A stretch of 64,000 bases of DNA from Lactarius indigo (GCA_025766275.1 JAFKAC010000010.1:682001-746000), one strand, 5' to 3'; positions 11,984 to 22,869 are shown, counted from the stretch's first letter. Made by a program: numbers and translations. The notes: generated by a model from the letters alone, not told the origin.

Positions 11984-13069
11984 TGATGAACAGCAAGATG
12001 GACAGGGACTATACTCACAGTGACAAGAGGAGACTGTGGTGAGATATAGGCAGCAGCTGGGAAGCAGAGGGAAGTCTTGCAGGTGAAGCAGAGTAGTGTC
12101 TGGCACACAGCAGGGAGGAAACTGATGTGGACCAGGAGCATACAAGCACTACTACTTATACTATATAGGGGAGTGATGTTATGCCCTAGCAGGGGCGTGG
12201 GTTCTAGAGGTTTCAAGTCACACAAGTATCAAGCGAAGACCTCTGTTGTCTTATTGCTATGAAATACAAGTGGCGAAAGTGTGGCACAGGGTGCAGCACT
12301 ACTCTGTAATGTAGGACTCCTTGTCCAAAGTGTCTGACACTTCTCTACACTTGATCTTGCCAGTGCACAGAGTATAACAGGTGTGATGCGTTGATATAGT
12401 TCAACTGCAAAGACTTTGAAGTGTCCTGGTTAGGGACTGAGGTAGAGGATGCACAAGAAGAAGGGAATAGAGCGAGGTCACACCAAAGTATGAGGGCAAG
12501 GTTGCTAGATTGCAAACGAAGCCAAGTCTGGCTTCCTACGGTCTACTGTACAGGTTTATATAGGGCGAGGTTCCAAACAACATGAACACAGGCCCACACA
12601 GAAGCAAAGAAACTAGATGGAGTAAAGAGACATTCGGGTCAAGACAAGTAACGCCACTAACAGTAGTAGCTCCTTTGGGTAACAAGGTATGGGACAGAAG
12701 GAGAAAGAACAGGATGAGAACACACTGTAACTGAGGTCCAAAGCGTCGGATCATAACAAGTGACACTAGTACAACAGATGTAACATAGAGTCACAGAATA
12801 CAAGATGCGTTGTTCTACATACAGGACAAAGGAATGTGTCAAAAGGAGAACAAGGTGTAGAGAACAAAGAAAGTCCAGAACAAGATGATATCATAATGAC
12901 ATCACAATAAAGATAAGGACAGAAGTAGAACAAGGGATTGTAGTACAATAATATGTCTGGAGTAGTCCATATGATGTCATAGTCCAGATTGTACAGATCA
13001 AACTGTAATCTAATCTGTAATCTACTTGTCCATTAGAGCTGCTGAGTGTGCACAGGCTACTTATCAACA
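11984..13069 (-). repeat. Solo LTR D2 (family D, minus) inside a D LTR
   Basis: It begins TGATGAACAGC and ends ACTTATCAACA, the reverse of the D consensus. The duplication ATCAT is exact at 11979-11983 and 13070-13074. It is itself split by the J LTR at 12177-12758; without that it is about 499 bp. Confidence 0.92.
12177..12758 (-). repeat. Solo LTR J1 (family J, 582 bp)
   Basis: It begins TGTTATGCCCTAGC and ends GGATCATAACA. The duplication AGTGA is exact at 12172-12176 and 12759-12763. Related copies lie at 43443-44022 and 55909-56487 in plus orientation. No internal domain of family J occurs in the window. Confidence 0.92.
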
Positions 13070-13328
13070 ATCATGTATATATGACATCATATGGACTACT
13101 CCAGACTTGCTATTGTACTACATTTCTTTGTTCTACTTCTGTTCTTATCTTTATCATGATGTCACTATGATATCATTTGGTTCTGGCCTCTCCTTGTTCT
13201 CCTTTCCTTGTTCTCAAAACATCCACTCCTTTGTCCATTTGTAGAACAACACTGCCTTTGTATTTCTGTGACTAGTGTTACTTGCATTGTACTATTGTCA
13301 CCCTCTGTAGGAGTATAAGTAGAGTACC

Positions 13329-13885
13329 TGTTGATAAGTGACCCGCACGTACTTAGTGGCTCGTACAGACCAAACTTGCAGCATGGACTGCTTTAGATTA
13401 GATTGGACTTGTAGATTACATAGATTTGATCTGTACAATCTAACACTTATCATTGCGTCATGTATGACATCACTGTACAATGACATCGTGTAGACTACTC
13501 TGGACTCTTCATTGTACTTCACCCTTTGTTCTCCTTTCAGCGTTATCCTTATTATGATGTCACTATGATATCATTCTTGTCTAGACTCTCTTTGTTCTGC
13601 GCTCCTTGTTCTCCATTAGCACACTCCTTTGTCTCACATGTAGAACAACATCCCTTGTATTCTATGACCCTATGTTACTTCTCTTGTACTAGTGTCACTC
13701 TCCTGTATAGTATAAGTAGTAGGCTTGTACGCTCCTGGTTCACGTCAGTTCCTCACTGTTGTGTGCCGGACAACTCTCTTGCTTTACTTGCCTGACCCCC
13801 TGTTGCTGCTTCAAGCACTCTTGCATATCTCACCACAGACACCTTTGCCCTCTGTAAGTATGCTCTCCTTGTGTGCTGTTCATCA
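13329..13885 (+). repeat. Solo LTR D3 (family D, 557 bp) inside a D LTR
   Basis: It begins TGTTGATAAGTGACC and ends TGCTGTTCATCA. The duplication GTACC is exact at 13324-13328 and 13886-13890. It has TATAAG near 13710. It carries more CpG than the LTR it interrupts, in keeping with a later arrival. Confidence 0.92.
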
Positions 13886-14053
13886 GTACCATGTACACTC
13901 CTGGTCCACATCAGCTCTCTCACTGTTGTGTGCTAGACTCTTTTGCTTCCCTGAAACCTCCCCTGTACACCTCTGCTTCCAGCCACCTTCTGTATCTCAC
14001 CAGTCCCCCAGTCCACTGTGAGTATAGTTTCATGTGTGCTGTTCATTACATAT

Positions 14054-14312
14054 ATACATTTGGCAGATGTGGGATTGATAAGGATTCTTACCTGCATCCA
14101 GGATATCTGAGTCATGACTGATGATGTTCTGAAAGAGTTGTCCACAAGCTGGCCCTGTAGTTTGTGGGTTGCCTCTTCAAATGGCTCTGTTCCCACCCAA
14201 GCTCACAGCATAACATCCAATGGAGAGGAAAGATGTGCTTATGCAATCCAGAAGTACCCTTGAGCTACACAGCCAATTGCTTTGCATCACTTAGTGCACT
14301 TGAACCATCTCA
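14054..14312. other. Short stretch with an unexplained minus-strand ORF
   Basis: An open frame on the minus strand (14196 to 13933, running into the D LTR) encodes GTEPFEEATHKLQGQLVDNS and is followed by a GTAAGA that could be a splice donor. I do not recognise it. It could be an exon of a host gene destroyed by the LTR insertions, or chance. Confidence 0.3.
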
Positions 14313-14317
14313 CTTGA

Positions 14318-15027
14318 TGTAGCAGTATAACTTATCACATACAACTAGACCAAGGTGAAGATTAGTGAACTGAACTAGGAGCACACCCAAGCCCAGCACA
14401 GAGACAAGTCACATGCTGAATGTACAGTCACTACAGAGAATAGACACACTTGGAACCTTTATACAAGGCTCAAGGTCAGGTGATCACATAGTGGTATGCT
14501 GAGTGGAGAACCAAGAGGACAAGTTGGTTCCACTCAGGATGCTACATGAGGGTTTATATACTATGCTGCAGCTGAGTTCGAATTACTATGGAACCTTATT
14601 ACTAAAGGTATAATAAGTAGTAATGAGTCAGATGCTGACATGTCATGTCTAATAATAGCCTTATCTATTGTGCTGACTGATGCACAGTCATAAAGGCTAA
14701 CAGAACAGTGACACGTCCTTATCTATGAGTCATAACCCTATAACAATGTAGTCTAGAACTATCTAGAACCTTCCCTGCTTATCATCCAATGAGAAACTAC
14801 TTTACTAGAATAGAAGGAGACCTAAAGAGGTAATAACCAATAAGGAAATTACTATCTCAGGGTCATGTGCTTTTGTGGGTGCACATGTTGGCATCATGTG
14901 ACCAACCATCTTATCATATCTAATGATAAGGACTTGGATGTTAAGCACAATGTTGGAGACTTGTATCTTCACCAAATAAATCTGTAAAAATACAGAAAAA
15001 TAGGGCAAAAATAGAGTGTCTGTGACA
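14318..15027. repeat. Solo LTR N (710 bp) with CTTGA duplication
   Basis: It begins TGTAGCAGTATAAC and ends GTCTGTGACA. The 5-bp duplication CTTGA is exact at 14313-14317 and 15028-15032. A TATATA sequence lies near 14553. No other copy is in the window, so the LTR call rests on TGT/ACA ends plus the duplication; orientation is not fixed. Confidence 0.75.
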
Positions 15028-15032
15028 CTTGA

Positions 15033-15462
15033 TGCTCAGATCCATGCCTCTGGCACTTGCCTTGAATATTGTGCTGAAAGAATGGCTTTAAATGTCAGCA
15101 CAATCACACAGGACCAGAATATAGGTTATGAGCAGTTGGCAATGAGGACAAGTGATCATGCACATGCATGAGGACTGGACAGATAGAAAGAACCAATGGA
15201 AAGGACTCAGGAATAGGAATTGCTTGTGTGTGTGGGCAATAGCCAAGACATATAATGAACATTACCTAGTATGTAAACTATGAAATATAAGTATTGTATC
15301 TCCATGAATATGGCCATTAATTGAGACTGACAGACTGTTTCAATGGTGAAATTAGAACAGTTGCACATGCAAGACTAGCTCTCGCACCAGCTGGTATAGC
15401 CAGATGGTCAACCAATTGCATCTGCTGTCCACTTCAAGAAAGAACCTAAAGAGATGGTGACA
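15033..15462. other. Stretch with no supported gene
   Basis: AT-rich DNA downstream of the F-box pseudogene. I see no ORF, repeat or RNA gene here. Confidence 0.5.
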
Positions 15463-15464
15463 AC

Positions 15465-16862
15465 TCAGAGGGTGGGATTTGTGTTGCATAGAGATTCAAG
15501 GAGTTCCATCCAGACTGCTGCCCCTTCTTCTGCCACATTGACTATTTCTGGCATTGGGAATGATTGTATATAGGCACACATCATGTCTTGTCCTGTAAAT
15601 GAGGTAGGGTAGGTGAGAGAAATGGGATGACACACAATGTCTCCAAAAGATAACAGACCCTGGCACTGGAAGGTCAGGGTATGGACCTGCCTGAGCTTGC
15701 AGGCTGGATATCCATTCCAACCATGGACTTTCTGGCTTGTCTGTGGTATAGCAGATAGCAAACTTGACATGAATCAAAGACCAAGGTGGTCAAGTTTCTG
15801 GAAGTGTCACAAGGCCTCTATAAGATGAAGGAAGAGGGGATCATGTGGGTGAAGCTGGTTCACTTCAACATGCAATTCATACAGGCTTGATGGATCACTG
15901 GCTCACCTTATAATGTCACTGCAAATGGCCAAAGGTGCATGAAGAGTGTGAAGGTTGGGAAGAAAACGCCAACTTTGTGACCAACTAGGTTGGGTATGAT
16001 CTGACAGCACATTGCCTCTAATGCAGAAAATCCTGAGGCCCCTGTGCTTCATCAAAAAGTGGATGAGTGCTGGCTGTAGGATATCCCCTTCCACCTTGAT
16101 ATCTTTGAGGAGCATCATGTTGAGCTGTCCAAGCAAAGTCAACCACTGGGAAGGGTTCAATGATGCCATATATATTGCTAGACTCTTGATAGGGGACTGC
16201 ATGAGGATCCCCATCATGATTCACACTAAACTGGGAGTGAAGGCAAGATCAGAAGAGATGTGAAGAGATGTGAGGGTGTGGGAACCACATGACATTCCAC
16301 TCCACAGAGTAATGGAGGGAGAAAGAAAAGCTGCCAAACTGTAGCCTGAGATACAAAGCCATGTGAGCAGTAGGGCACAAAATAAGTCTTGCATTTTGAT
16401 AAGCTCAGACATTATCAGGCGTGGATTGACATCCCAGAAGCTGAAGTGGAAATTCTGAAGATTAGGTGTATTCAAGGGGTTGAGAAGGAAGTGTATATGG
16501 AATCCAATGGCATTCTGTGCTTCCTGTGTGTTGCACAGAATCAAACAGTACATCTTTTTGGGTGGGCAAAATGTAGGGACAATCAACCAGAGTCTGAGAG
16601 ATGTGTATCTGTTTAGATCATACAGATCTACACATGTCCCTCCCATATAGGTGGCCTTTAATTTTAGACCACACTCACGCAGGTACTCTGGTAACAGCAG
16701 GATGCATAAGAATCGTGAAGTCAGTGCCAATGCCCAGAGATTACAATGGTCCATATAAGCCAAAATAGCAAGGAACAGTTCAGCTGGGATGTCCAGTATC
16801 CCTATGCCATAGAATGTTGGATCACTGAATGGCATTGGCAAAGACAGACATACCAGTTGCAT
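15465..16862 (-). pseudogene. F-box protein gene with C-terminal repeat region, three TGA breaks
   Basis: The start at 16862 is followed near residues 18-60 by an F-box (ILDIPAELFLAILAYMD, then LWALALTSRFLCILLLPEYL). Fungal F-box proteins act as substrate adaptors of SCF ubiquitin ligases. The rest resembles the leucine-rich C-terminal half common in basidiomycete F-box families (GLRIFCIRGNVLSDH, WRFLPNLHTLHAPL). One frame runs from 16862 to 15465 (about 466 codons) and is broken only by TGA at about 16221, 15903 and 15771. Each lies where Arg would fit (SLV-IMMG, DIIR-ASD, GL-FMSS), so CGA-to-TGA is likely. Introns are an alternative but would have to keep frame three times. Confidence 0.75.
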
Positions 16863-17462
16863 TTGATGTTGTTTGGTGGGCTCCCAGTGGTCACTACCCC
16901 TCTATGAGTGTAAGTGTTGCTCCAAGCATTGTTCTATGTTGTTTCTACTTGGTAGAGGCTTCAACTGATCAACATGTGAGTGGGACCAAATCAAGTATAT
17001 TATATCTCATGAAGAGCCAGGATGTACCCAGTGGCACTTCCAAGGGTGAATGGGTGATAATGCATCTCCAAGCTGCTTGCATGGAAGATGGTCAGAAACA
17101 TGGCTTAGCAATAGATAACTCTGCACCATGGCTTTGCCACAAAGGTTGCCCAAGAACAGTGATACATGATATGGAGGTGATACCTTAAGCATGCAGCTAA
17201 ATAGTCTGAGGGATGTAAGGTACTATTGTCATTAAAGGGGGAAAAAATCCAAATACATGGATACTTCATCACAATTGCGATTTTCAGCTAACTAGAGCTG
17301 GATTATTGTCATTGTCAATGATTGCCATGATGTCAATTGTGGGATATACAGGCACACATGCTACATGAATACCCTAGGTCTAGAGATGAAATATCATGTG
17401 GCATTGTTAGTGAGTAGATTACTTGATAGGAGAGCAATATGACTTTACAACAAACTTTCCCC
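16863..17462. other. Intergenic stretch, no supported gene
   Basis: Upstream of the F-box pseudogene. Open frames on the plus strand (16829-17188) overlap the F-box start and show no motif. From about 17280 the diverged tandem duplication begins. Confidence 0.4.
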
Positions 17463-17831
17463 TGTACATAATAAATCATGCTGAGTAAACCTTTCTGCAG
17501 TGCCATCAAGAAGGGAGGACTCTTCATTTGTACAGTAATGTAGTCCTGCAGGAGCACCAGCCAATTAACCTATTGATAATTAGTTTGTTGTTATCGCCAG
17601 AGATCGCCATGGTGTCAATTGTAATGTCAATTGTAGGATAGCCATGGGCATCTGTTTTGTGAATCCCCTAGCAATGAAATACGGTGCTATACCATTAATG
17701 CTTTAAGAAGCAAGGTACAATGTCATGAAAAGCTTTCTCAATGTACATGATAGAACATGCTGAGCAGGCCCTCTGGCAGTGCCACCATGATGAGAAGACC
17801 CCTCAATGGTACAGTATTGCTGTCCTGCAGG
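17463..17831 (+). repeat. Two diverged tandem copies, period about 279 bp
   Basis: Bases 17463-17554 align with 17742-17831; both end CCTGCAGGAG. Translated, both give a pattern like Y-I-x-HAE, QCH and VLQE at the same spacing. Similarity fades in the middle, so this is an old tandem duplication of a coding segment. The first copy has a TAA in the shared frame. Confidence 0.6.
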
Positions 17832-18580
17832 AGTTATGTACCAGGAACAGCATTGAAGTTGGTAAGGAAGGTTCAAGACACCTGAAAAAGCAGTATATCA
17901 AGGCACTATTGAGCTGTGTGAGACAACACTCATCATCACTTAACACTACCATTAACAGCTGAGCTAGCAGGAGCAAGAGGTTCACAGAAACACAGAACAA
18001 ACAGGATTGAAGATTAGACTTCTGTACTTCTTGCCATGAATTGTGAGCATCTCCTTAGATATATAGAACTAAATGTCAAATCATGATCCAACAGAATAAT
18101 AAATGTACCATTGATGATGCAGAGGACAGAGACCAAAAACAACAATGTTGGGGCAAGGAACCAAACACTGTCCAATTTGCCTGGCCAACAGTAGAGCACT
18201 TACATATGGCAGTGGACACACCTAACATCTCAGATGAGACTGCCCCCCCAGTCGCACTGAAAACCCCTTGAATAGATGTGGGACCAGCATTGGCAGGCCA
18301 TCTAGTGTATACTCCTTCTGCAAATACTGCTCCCATATCAGATCTGGCTTCCCAATTGTCGACTGTCCAATTTGCTCAGCCCACAATAGTAGGGCACTTA
18401 CATCATGATATGGCTGTGGACACACCCAACATCTCGGACAGGACTGTCCCTCCAGTCATACTGAATGGCCCTTGCATGCCACCAGCATTGATAGGTCACC
18501 CAGTGCATATTCCTGCAAACACTGCTCCTTTATCAGATCTGGCTTCCCAGTTGTCAACAATTGCAATTCCAAGCAAATGA
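17741..18580 (+). pseudogene. Broken ORF with two tandem protein repeats, function unknown
   Basis: Three open blocks lie in one frame: 17741-17962 (HAEQALWQCHHDEKTPQWYS), 18083-18271 and 18278-18580. The last two hold two copies of a 65-residue unit (195-bp period, starting near 18171 and 18366) with shared blocks MAVDTPNISD, GPALAGH/PALIGH, ANTAP and SDLASQLS. A TGA separates the units where the second reads TGC, so both may derive from a CG codon. Further TGA and one TAG lie at 17960-18060, which could be an intron or decay. I do not recognise the family. Charged and Cys/His-rich in the first block, Pro/Ser-rich in the repeats. Confidence 0.5.
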
Positions 18581-18673
18581 CCTTACCCTTTCAGCAAGCT
18601 ACAACATGAAGCAAGGAAAAAGAAAAAGACCAGAGAATATATAAATGTAAGGATATATGCTGAATAAAAGGAT

Positions 18674-18928
18674 GTGGAGCATACACATGAGATCCAATGT
18701 GCCTTGATGCCAGATGGTGGACTGGATCTTGCAAGTTTGTCTCAGAAAATAAACCTCACAGCTTGTCAGGTAAGTCAAGCTGATACCATTTTGATTATTG
18801 GTCTTACTCATGCTCATTATCTCCCAAAGGTTCTGGATGCCCACTACTCACAATCATGGGTTGGCCATCATCCTGTCCTGGAAAGGGGTGCTATTAAGTT
18901 GTTGAAAGTGAGAGAGGGGTACTTATGA
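18674..18928 (+). CDS. Hypothetical 84-residue ORF
   Basis: An ATG-started frame (MEHTHEIQCALMPDGGLDLA) downstream of the tandem-repeat ORF. It contains a mid-region LTACQVSQADTILIIGLTHA that could be a weak hydrophobic helix. No motif is recognised and no splice evidence links it to a neighbour. It may be a 3' exon of the gene to its left or chance. Confidence 0.25.
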   Translation: MEHTHEIQCALMPDGGLDLASLSQKINLTACQVSQADTILIIGLTHAHYLPKVLDAHYSQSWVGHHPVLERGAIKLLKVREGYL

Positions 18929-19166
18929 GTGGTCAGTCAAGTACAGCCACTGGTCAGAGATCAAGTGGCATAACACTTCCTTCATGGCAGTCCTGAGTTG
19001 CATAATGTATTGATAGAATAACAAAAATTAGATACAAAGCAGGAAACTGATCTATATCAAGGGCATGACAAATGAGAGACAAAGCACTCTCTACTCAAGG
19101 GTTGGTATACACACACTTGAAGGCCCAAAATGCAATAGTGTATAAGAAGGATGACTACTGGCATTT

Positions 19167-20482
19167 CTAAGGACTCCTTTGAGTGTTGAAGGAGGCAGAA
19201 GATGGTAAAGGTGGTGGGGGTGTGGACATGCCTGCTGAGCAGGGCATAGGCACTTTTCTTGTTGTAGAGACCTGGGTCACAAGGTGATGTACGATGTCTA
19301 TCAAGTATGTGAGGTGAAAAAAACTGGACAGGATAGACATTGTGTACCCACCACAATGACTCATTCTATCAGCATTGCAAGAGGCTTTCAGCTGTCTCCA
19401 TTTTTGCCAAAGTATACAGTCACTCCACATGTTCCATGTGGGGTCACTGAGGAACCTCCAGTTGATGTCATTTTTGTCATTAACATTGAGAGAAGCAATC
19501 CTATGCTTGGTGGTCAGCCAACACAAAACCAACAACACACAACACGTACTTGCATATGAGAATGTAGCTATCATCTTCTTTCTATGCTTTCCCTCAAAGT
19601 GTGTCAGACCTGTGGAATTGCATGGACACAATGATGTTATAAATGAGTGAAGAACACACCATTTACTTCGACATTGCTTTGGTGTCCATGTTGCACCCAT
19701 TGCCTTTGACATGAAAACCCAGAATCCTTAAGCTGACATGTCCAATTTACCATCCCAAGCCAATCCCTCAATTGCATGTAAAAGTTGGCCCTCCTCCTCT
19801 GATAACCAGGCTCCTTTTGAACATGCGCAGTGTCAGATGCATGAGGAGAAAAGTCAGTGATGCTGTCTTTGAGACTCACCTTTCTGTTTAGTTCCCTTAA
19901 ATTGTACATGCTGGCAGAACTGGTTGCTTCAATTGGCAGCTAAATGCTGCACTAAGTCCATGACAGCAACCCAGTCCTTTCCATGCATCTGGACAGCTCT
20001 GGGTTGGAGGGCCAGACAATAGTGTATGTCAACTCTGGCAGGATGTACCCACATTCACAGTTGATCATCCTTCACTGCACTCCACTTCCCAGCCTTTCCA
20101 AGGCAGTCACGTGCACACTGAATGTGATAAAAGACTAACTTCACCCCCCTCTAGGGCATGGCACAAGCTGAGGCCACATATCAGTATGAATATGCAACAA
20201 ACCAAATAAATGCTGACCAATGTGGCTCCAAAATCCCTTGGCAGGCTCAGAAGAGTGTATTAAACTGTCCAATTGCTTGTCATCTAAGTTGTTTTCCTGG
20301 ACAGAAATAGGCAGGCAGTTGAAAAAAAGAAAGGTTACCAGTCTTGATGTCCCATGAACCTTCTGGTACATCTGAATTGTATCATGAATTTTTTGTATCT
20401 CCTCCTTTGAGAACGCCCCCTTGTGACAAATAATTCCTGGTTGCCCACAGTTCAGAGTTGTCACTGAAAATATATGGAGCAA
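19167..20482 (-). pseudogene. Reb1/TTF1-like Myb DNA-binding protein, probably decayed
   Basis: On the minus strand, order matches the Reb1/TTF1 type: KGAFSKEEIQKIHDTIQMYQ (first Myb-like helix, near 20400), DKQLDSLIHSSEPAKGFWSH, VFYHIQCARD, GKWSAVKDDQL and GKDWVAVMDLV, then TWTPKQCRSKW (near 19690) and DINWRFLSDPTWNMWSDC. An intron GTGAAT to CCCAG (about 19995-20055) would join DDQL to AVQMHGKDW and removes one apparent TGA. A GTGAGT donor follows TKQK. At least one TGA remains (AAN-SNQF), in a possible CGA context, and the last part shifts frame. Related proteins bind rDNA terminators and promoters; here function is unlikely unless the splicing differs from my reading. Confidence 0.6.
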
Positions 20483-21664
20483 ATCTTACCAGCATCCTCA
20501 AATTGTTTGACACTCATCCGTCATGTTGCCAGGAATTCTGCCTGGTCTTCCAAGGGCACATCATCCATGGGGAGAGACAAGTCAGTGAATGGGTTTGTCC
20601 ACAGTGGACTATATGGTGTTGCAAGATCAGAGAACACACACTTTGGTGTCAGATTGACCCAACTACAACTAGAGACCACACTGAAATTTTATTACCTACC
20701 AGTATGGCACATGTATGTGGTAATGAAGGGAAAGAAAAAGAAATTCCCCTCTATGATTCACAAGGTCTATCCACCTGCTACACAGCTAATTAGAGCTGGA
20801 GAACTGGACCAATGTTCAAGTTCAAAAGTTACTTCAGCAATTGTGGATGGGGTTTGTTTGCCATTGTGCACTACATGTTCTCCCTTGTGTTCTCCCTTGA
20901 AAATGTCTTGCCATTCTGAATAGATTTGTTCTCTCCCTGTGTGGTTTTCTGAACAAATAAACCACTCAAAATGGAATGGCACCACAATTATTGAGATGGA
21001 CATTCTTGTGGACATTGATGTGAAAGTGTGGAAAACCTCTGATTAGTGATTGCCAAGTAGTGACAGGATCAGCAAAGAATATTTATGGTTGACTAGACTA
21101 CTGTATATCAGGTAATGTTGGGCTGATCATTTGGCAGGCTCTTAGCAACACAAAGCTGCAACCCCAAAATCAAGCCCAAAATATATGTAATCTATGAATG
21201 CCATGCAGCAGTGCAGGTCTAAAGAACAATAGAGGTACATGAGTAGTTATGGAGTGACTGCATGTGGCAGGCACAGTCAAGGGCACAGCTATTAGTTTGT
21301 CCCCCACTCCAATGGTGTCACAGGAACCAGGCCCATGACAGCAATGCACTCACTCCAACTTTCAACATTTCAACACTTGACAGAAATAAAGCCACTCCAT
21401 TTCTAATGGAGTGGGGAGGACTTAAAATATTATAGAAGGAAAATGGACATGTATTTTGAGTTGATGCTGTGCTACAGGTAATCCACCCTCAGGCACACAA
21501 TACAAATTCAAATCTAAACAAGAAATAAAAAGAGAAAAATTGAGTGGTGGACATGATGCAGAAGGTAGTGACATATTGTGCTTGAGGTGACAAATTGAAG
21601 GGCAGGGAGAGGGAGTTAATTAGTATTTCTGTGGCAAATGTTGTATGAAGGGCCTGATGAAGGG
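20483..21664. other. Stretch with no supported gene
   Basis: Open frames here (20474-20923 plus, 20767-21015 minus) overlap each other and show no motif. They could include the 5' exon of the Myb gene, but I cannot show it. The segment ends at the CCAGG target duplication of element C (21665-21669). Confidence 0.4.
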
Positions 21665-21669
21665 CCAGG

Positions 21670-22217
21670 TGTTACATTTGGCTCGAATGGACTGATAGTA
21701 CGACTTGGGACCCTTACTGTACCGGTTGCAACTACGGCGGTAAGGTAGATTAGTTGCAGACTTACCTACAGTGATACGGTAGTACGATAGGCGATATGGC
21801 TGATAGCTGACTGAGCAGTACCTGGATGACTCGATACTAGTACAGGTACTAGTAGTTGTGGTGTTGCGTTGTTTCTGCGATACGTTGGACGCTACTATAC
21901 TGTGACTCATAGCAGCACTTGAAAGCCTGCTTGTGACTTGTATTTAAACTGTCTTGTGAAGACCAAGATACGCCATCTTGGTCTTCTTGAATTGTCACTT
22001 GTTTCTATCTATTCGCTATTCTCTCTCCCTTTCTATTCTGAGTCAGGAGTCCAACTTCGTTTGTGACAGAATACGAAGATAAGCAGGCTTGCCGGTGTAC
22101 CTCCGCGTATTCACCAAGGACAAGAACACGGACCTCCGTGTCATCGTGTCGAGCTCACCGCTAAGTTGTTACCACCACATTGCACTCAAGTTGGGCTAAC
22201 GTTGTGACGGCGTTACA
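21670..22217 (+). repeat. 5' LTR of element C (548 bp)
   Basis: It begins TGTTACATTTGG and ends GGCGTTACA. Against the 3' LTR (offset 8093) it differs at 21724, 21735, 21797, 22139, 22192 and 22203, each a C/T or G/A change inside a CpG. U3 is rich in CpG. Confidence 0.97.
21941..21986 (+). promoter_or_regulatory. LTR core promoter with perfect hairpin
   Basis: TATTTAAA at 21941-21948 is followed by a perfect 12-bp inverted repeat: GAAGACCAAGAT (21958-21969), loop ACGCC, then ATCTTGGTCTTC (21975-21986). The right arm begins about 34 nt after the TATA box, so it is the likely RNA start, and it is complementary to the PBS. The start site is inferred from spacing only. Confidence 0.65.
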
Positions 22218-22230
22218 TTAAGACCAAGAT
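22218..22230 (+). other. Primer-binding site of element C (self-priming type)
   Basis: Sequence TTAAGACCAAGAT directly after the LTR. AAGACCAAGAT (22220-22230) is the exact complement of ATCTTGGTCTT at 21975-21985 in the 5' LTR. An 11-nt match to the inferred RNA 5' end fits Tf1-like self-priming better than a tRNA primer. Confidence 0.75.
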
Positions 22231-22869
22231 CTCCACCGTGGCCGTAACAACCAGAGACCAGTGGACGAGTTTCCGTCCCTATTCGCTCCCTAGAAGAGGA
22301 GATCGCAACGTTCCTATGTGCTTTTTAGGCGCCACATCTTGGAGGGACAGACAGGAAGAAACAGGATACTTTGTGGAGTTCAACGGACCAAGCAGGTTCC
22401 GACCAGTTGAGTTTAACTTCGACCACTTGTGTTGGACAGAAGTTACATGGAACCCAATAGACACACATTGGGACGTTATCAGACCAGCAGGACCGAGATA
22501 TCACTGCGACATCGACGCATGAGAACTTAACAGCAGAACAGACTGGGGTCCTATCGACGGACAACTACAAGAGCACACCACTGGGGAAGCCGTGTCTGAG
22601 GAAACCGGAGACATCGAGCAGAGTCAAAGGGAAAGCAACGAAGAAAGTGAAGGACGACAGCCGAACCAGACAGAAAGCAGCGGAGGAGCGATACAAGACC
22701 TCCTTATTGAATGAGCTGAGTCCGCGCACATTACAGAGCCAGAACCAATTCATATTCGATCACCAGCCCTCATGGCAACTATAACACAGGCAATGGAAGA
22801 AGTCACGCTGGAGGAATCGCGCGCAATATGAGCGGAGGCAAGAGAGATACTCATGCCCATCAACCCAGA

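Larger units (their letters stand above)
11874..14048 (+). repeat. Host solo LTR of family D with three nested LTRs
   Basis: A D-family LTR starts TGTTGATAAGTGACC at 11874 and ends TGTTCATTA at 14048. The target duplication CATAT is exact at 11869-11873 and 14049-14053. It was later split by D2 (11984-13069) and D3 (13329-13885). Removing these and their duplications leaves about 522 bp. Confidence 0.9.

Noticed and set aside
20458..20923. Overlapping plus-strand ORFs near the Myb gene
   Set aside because: They lie opposite or beside the Myb exons and show no recognisable domain.
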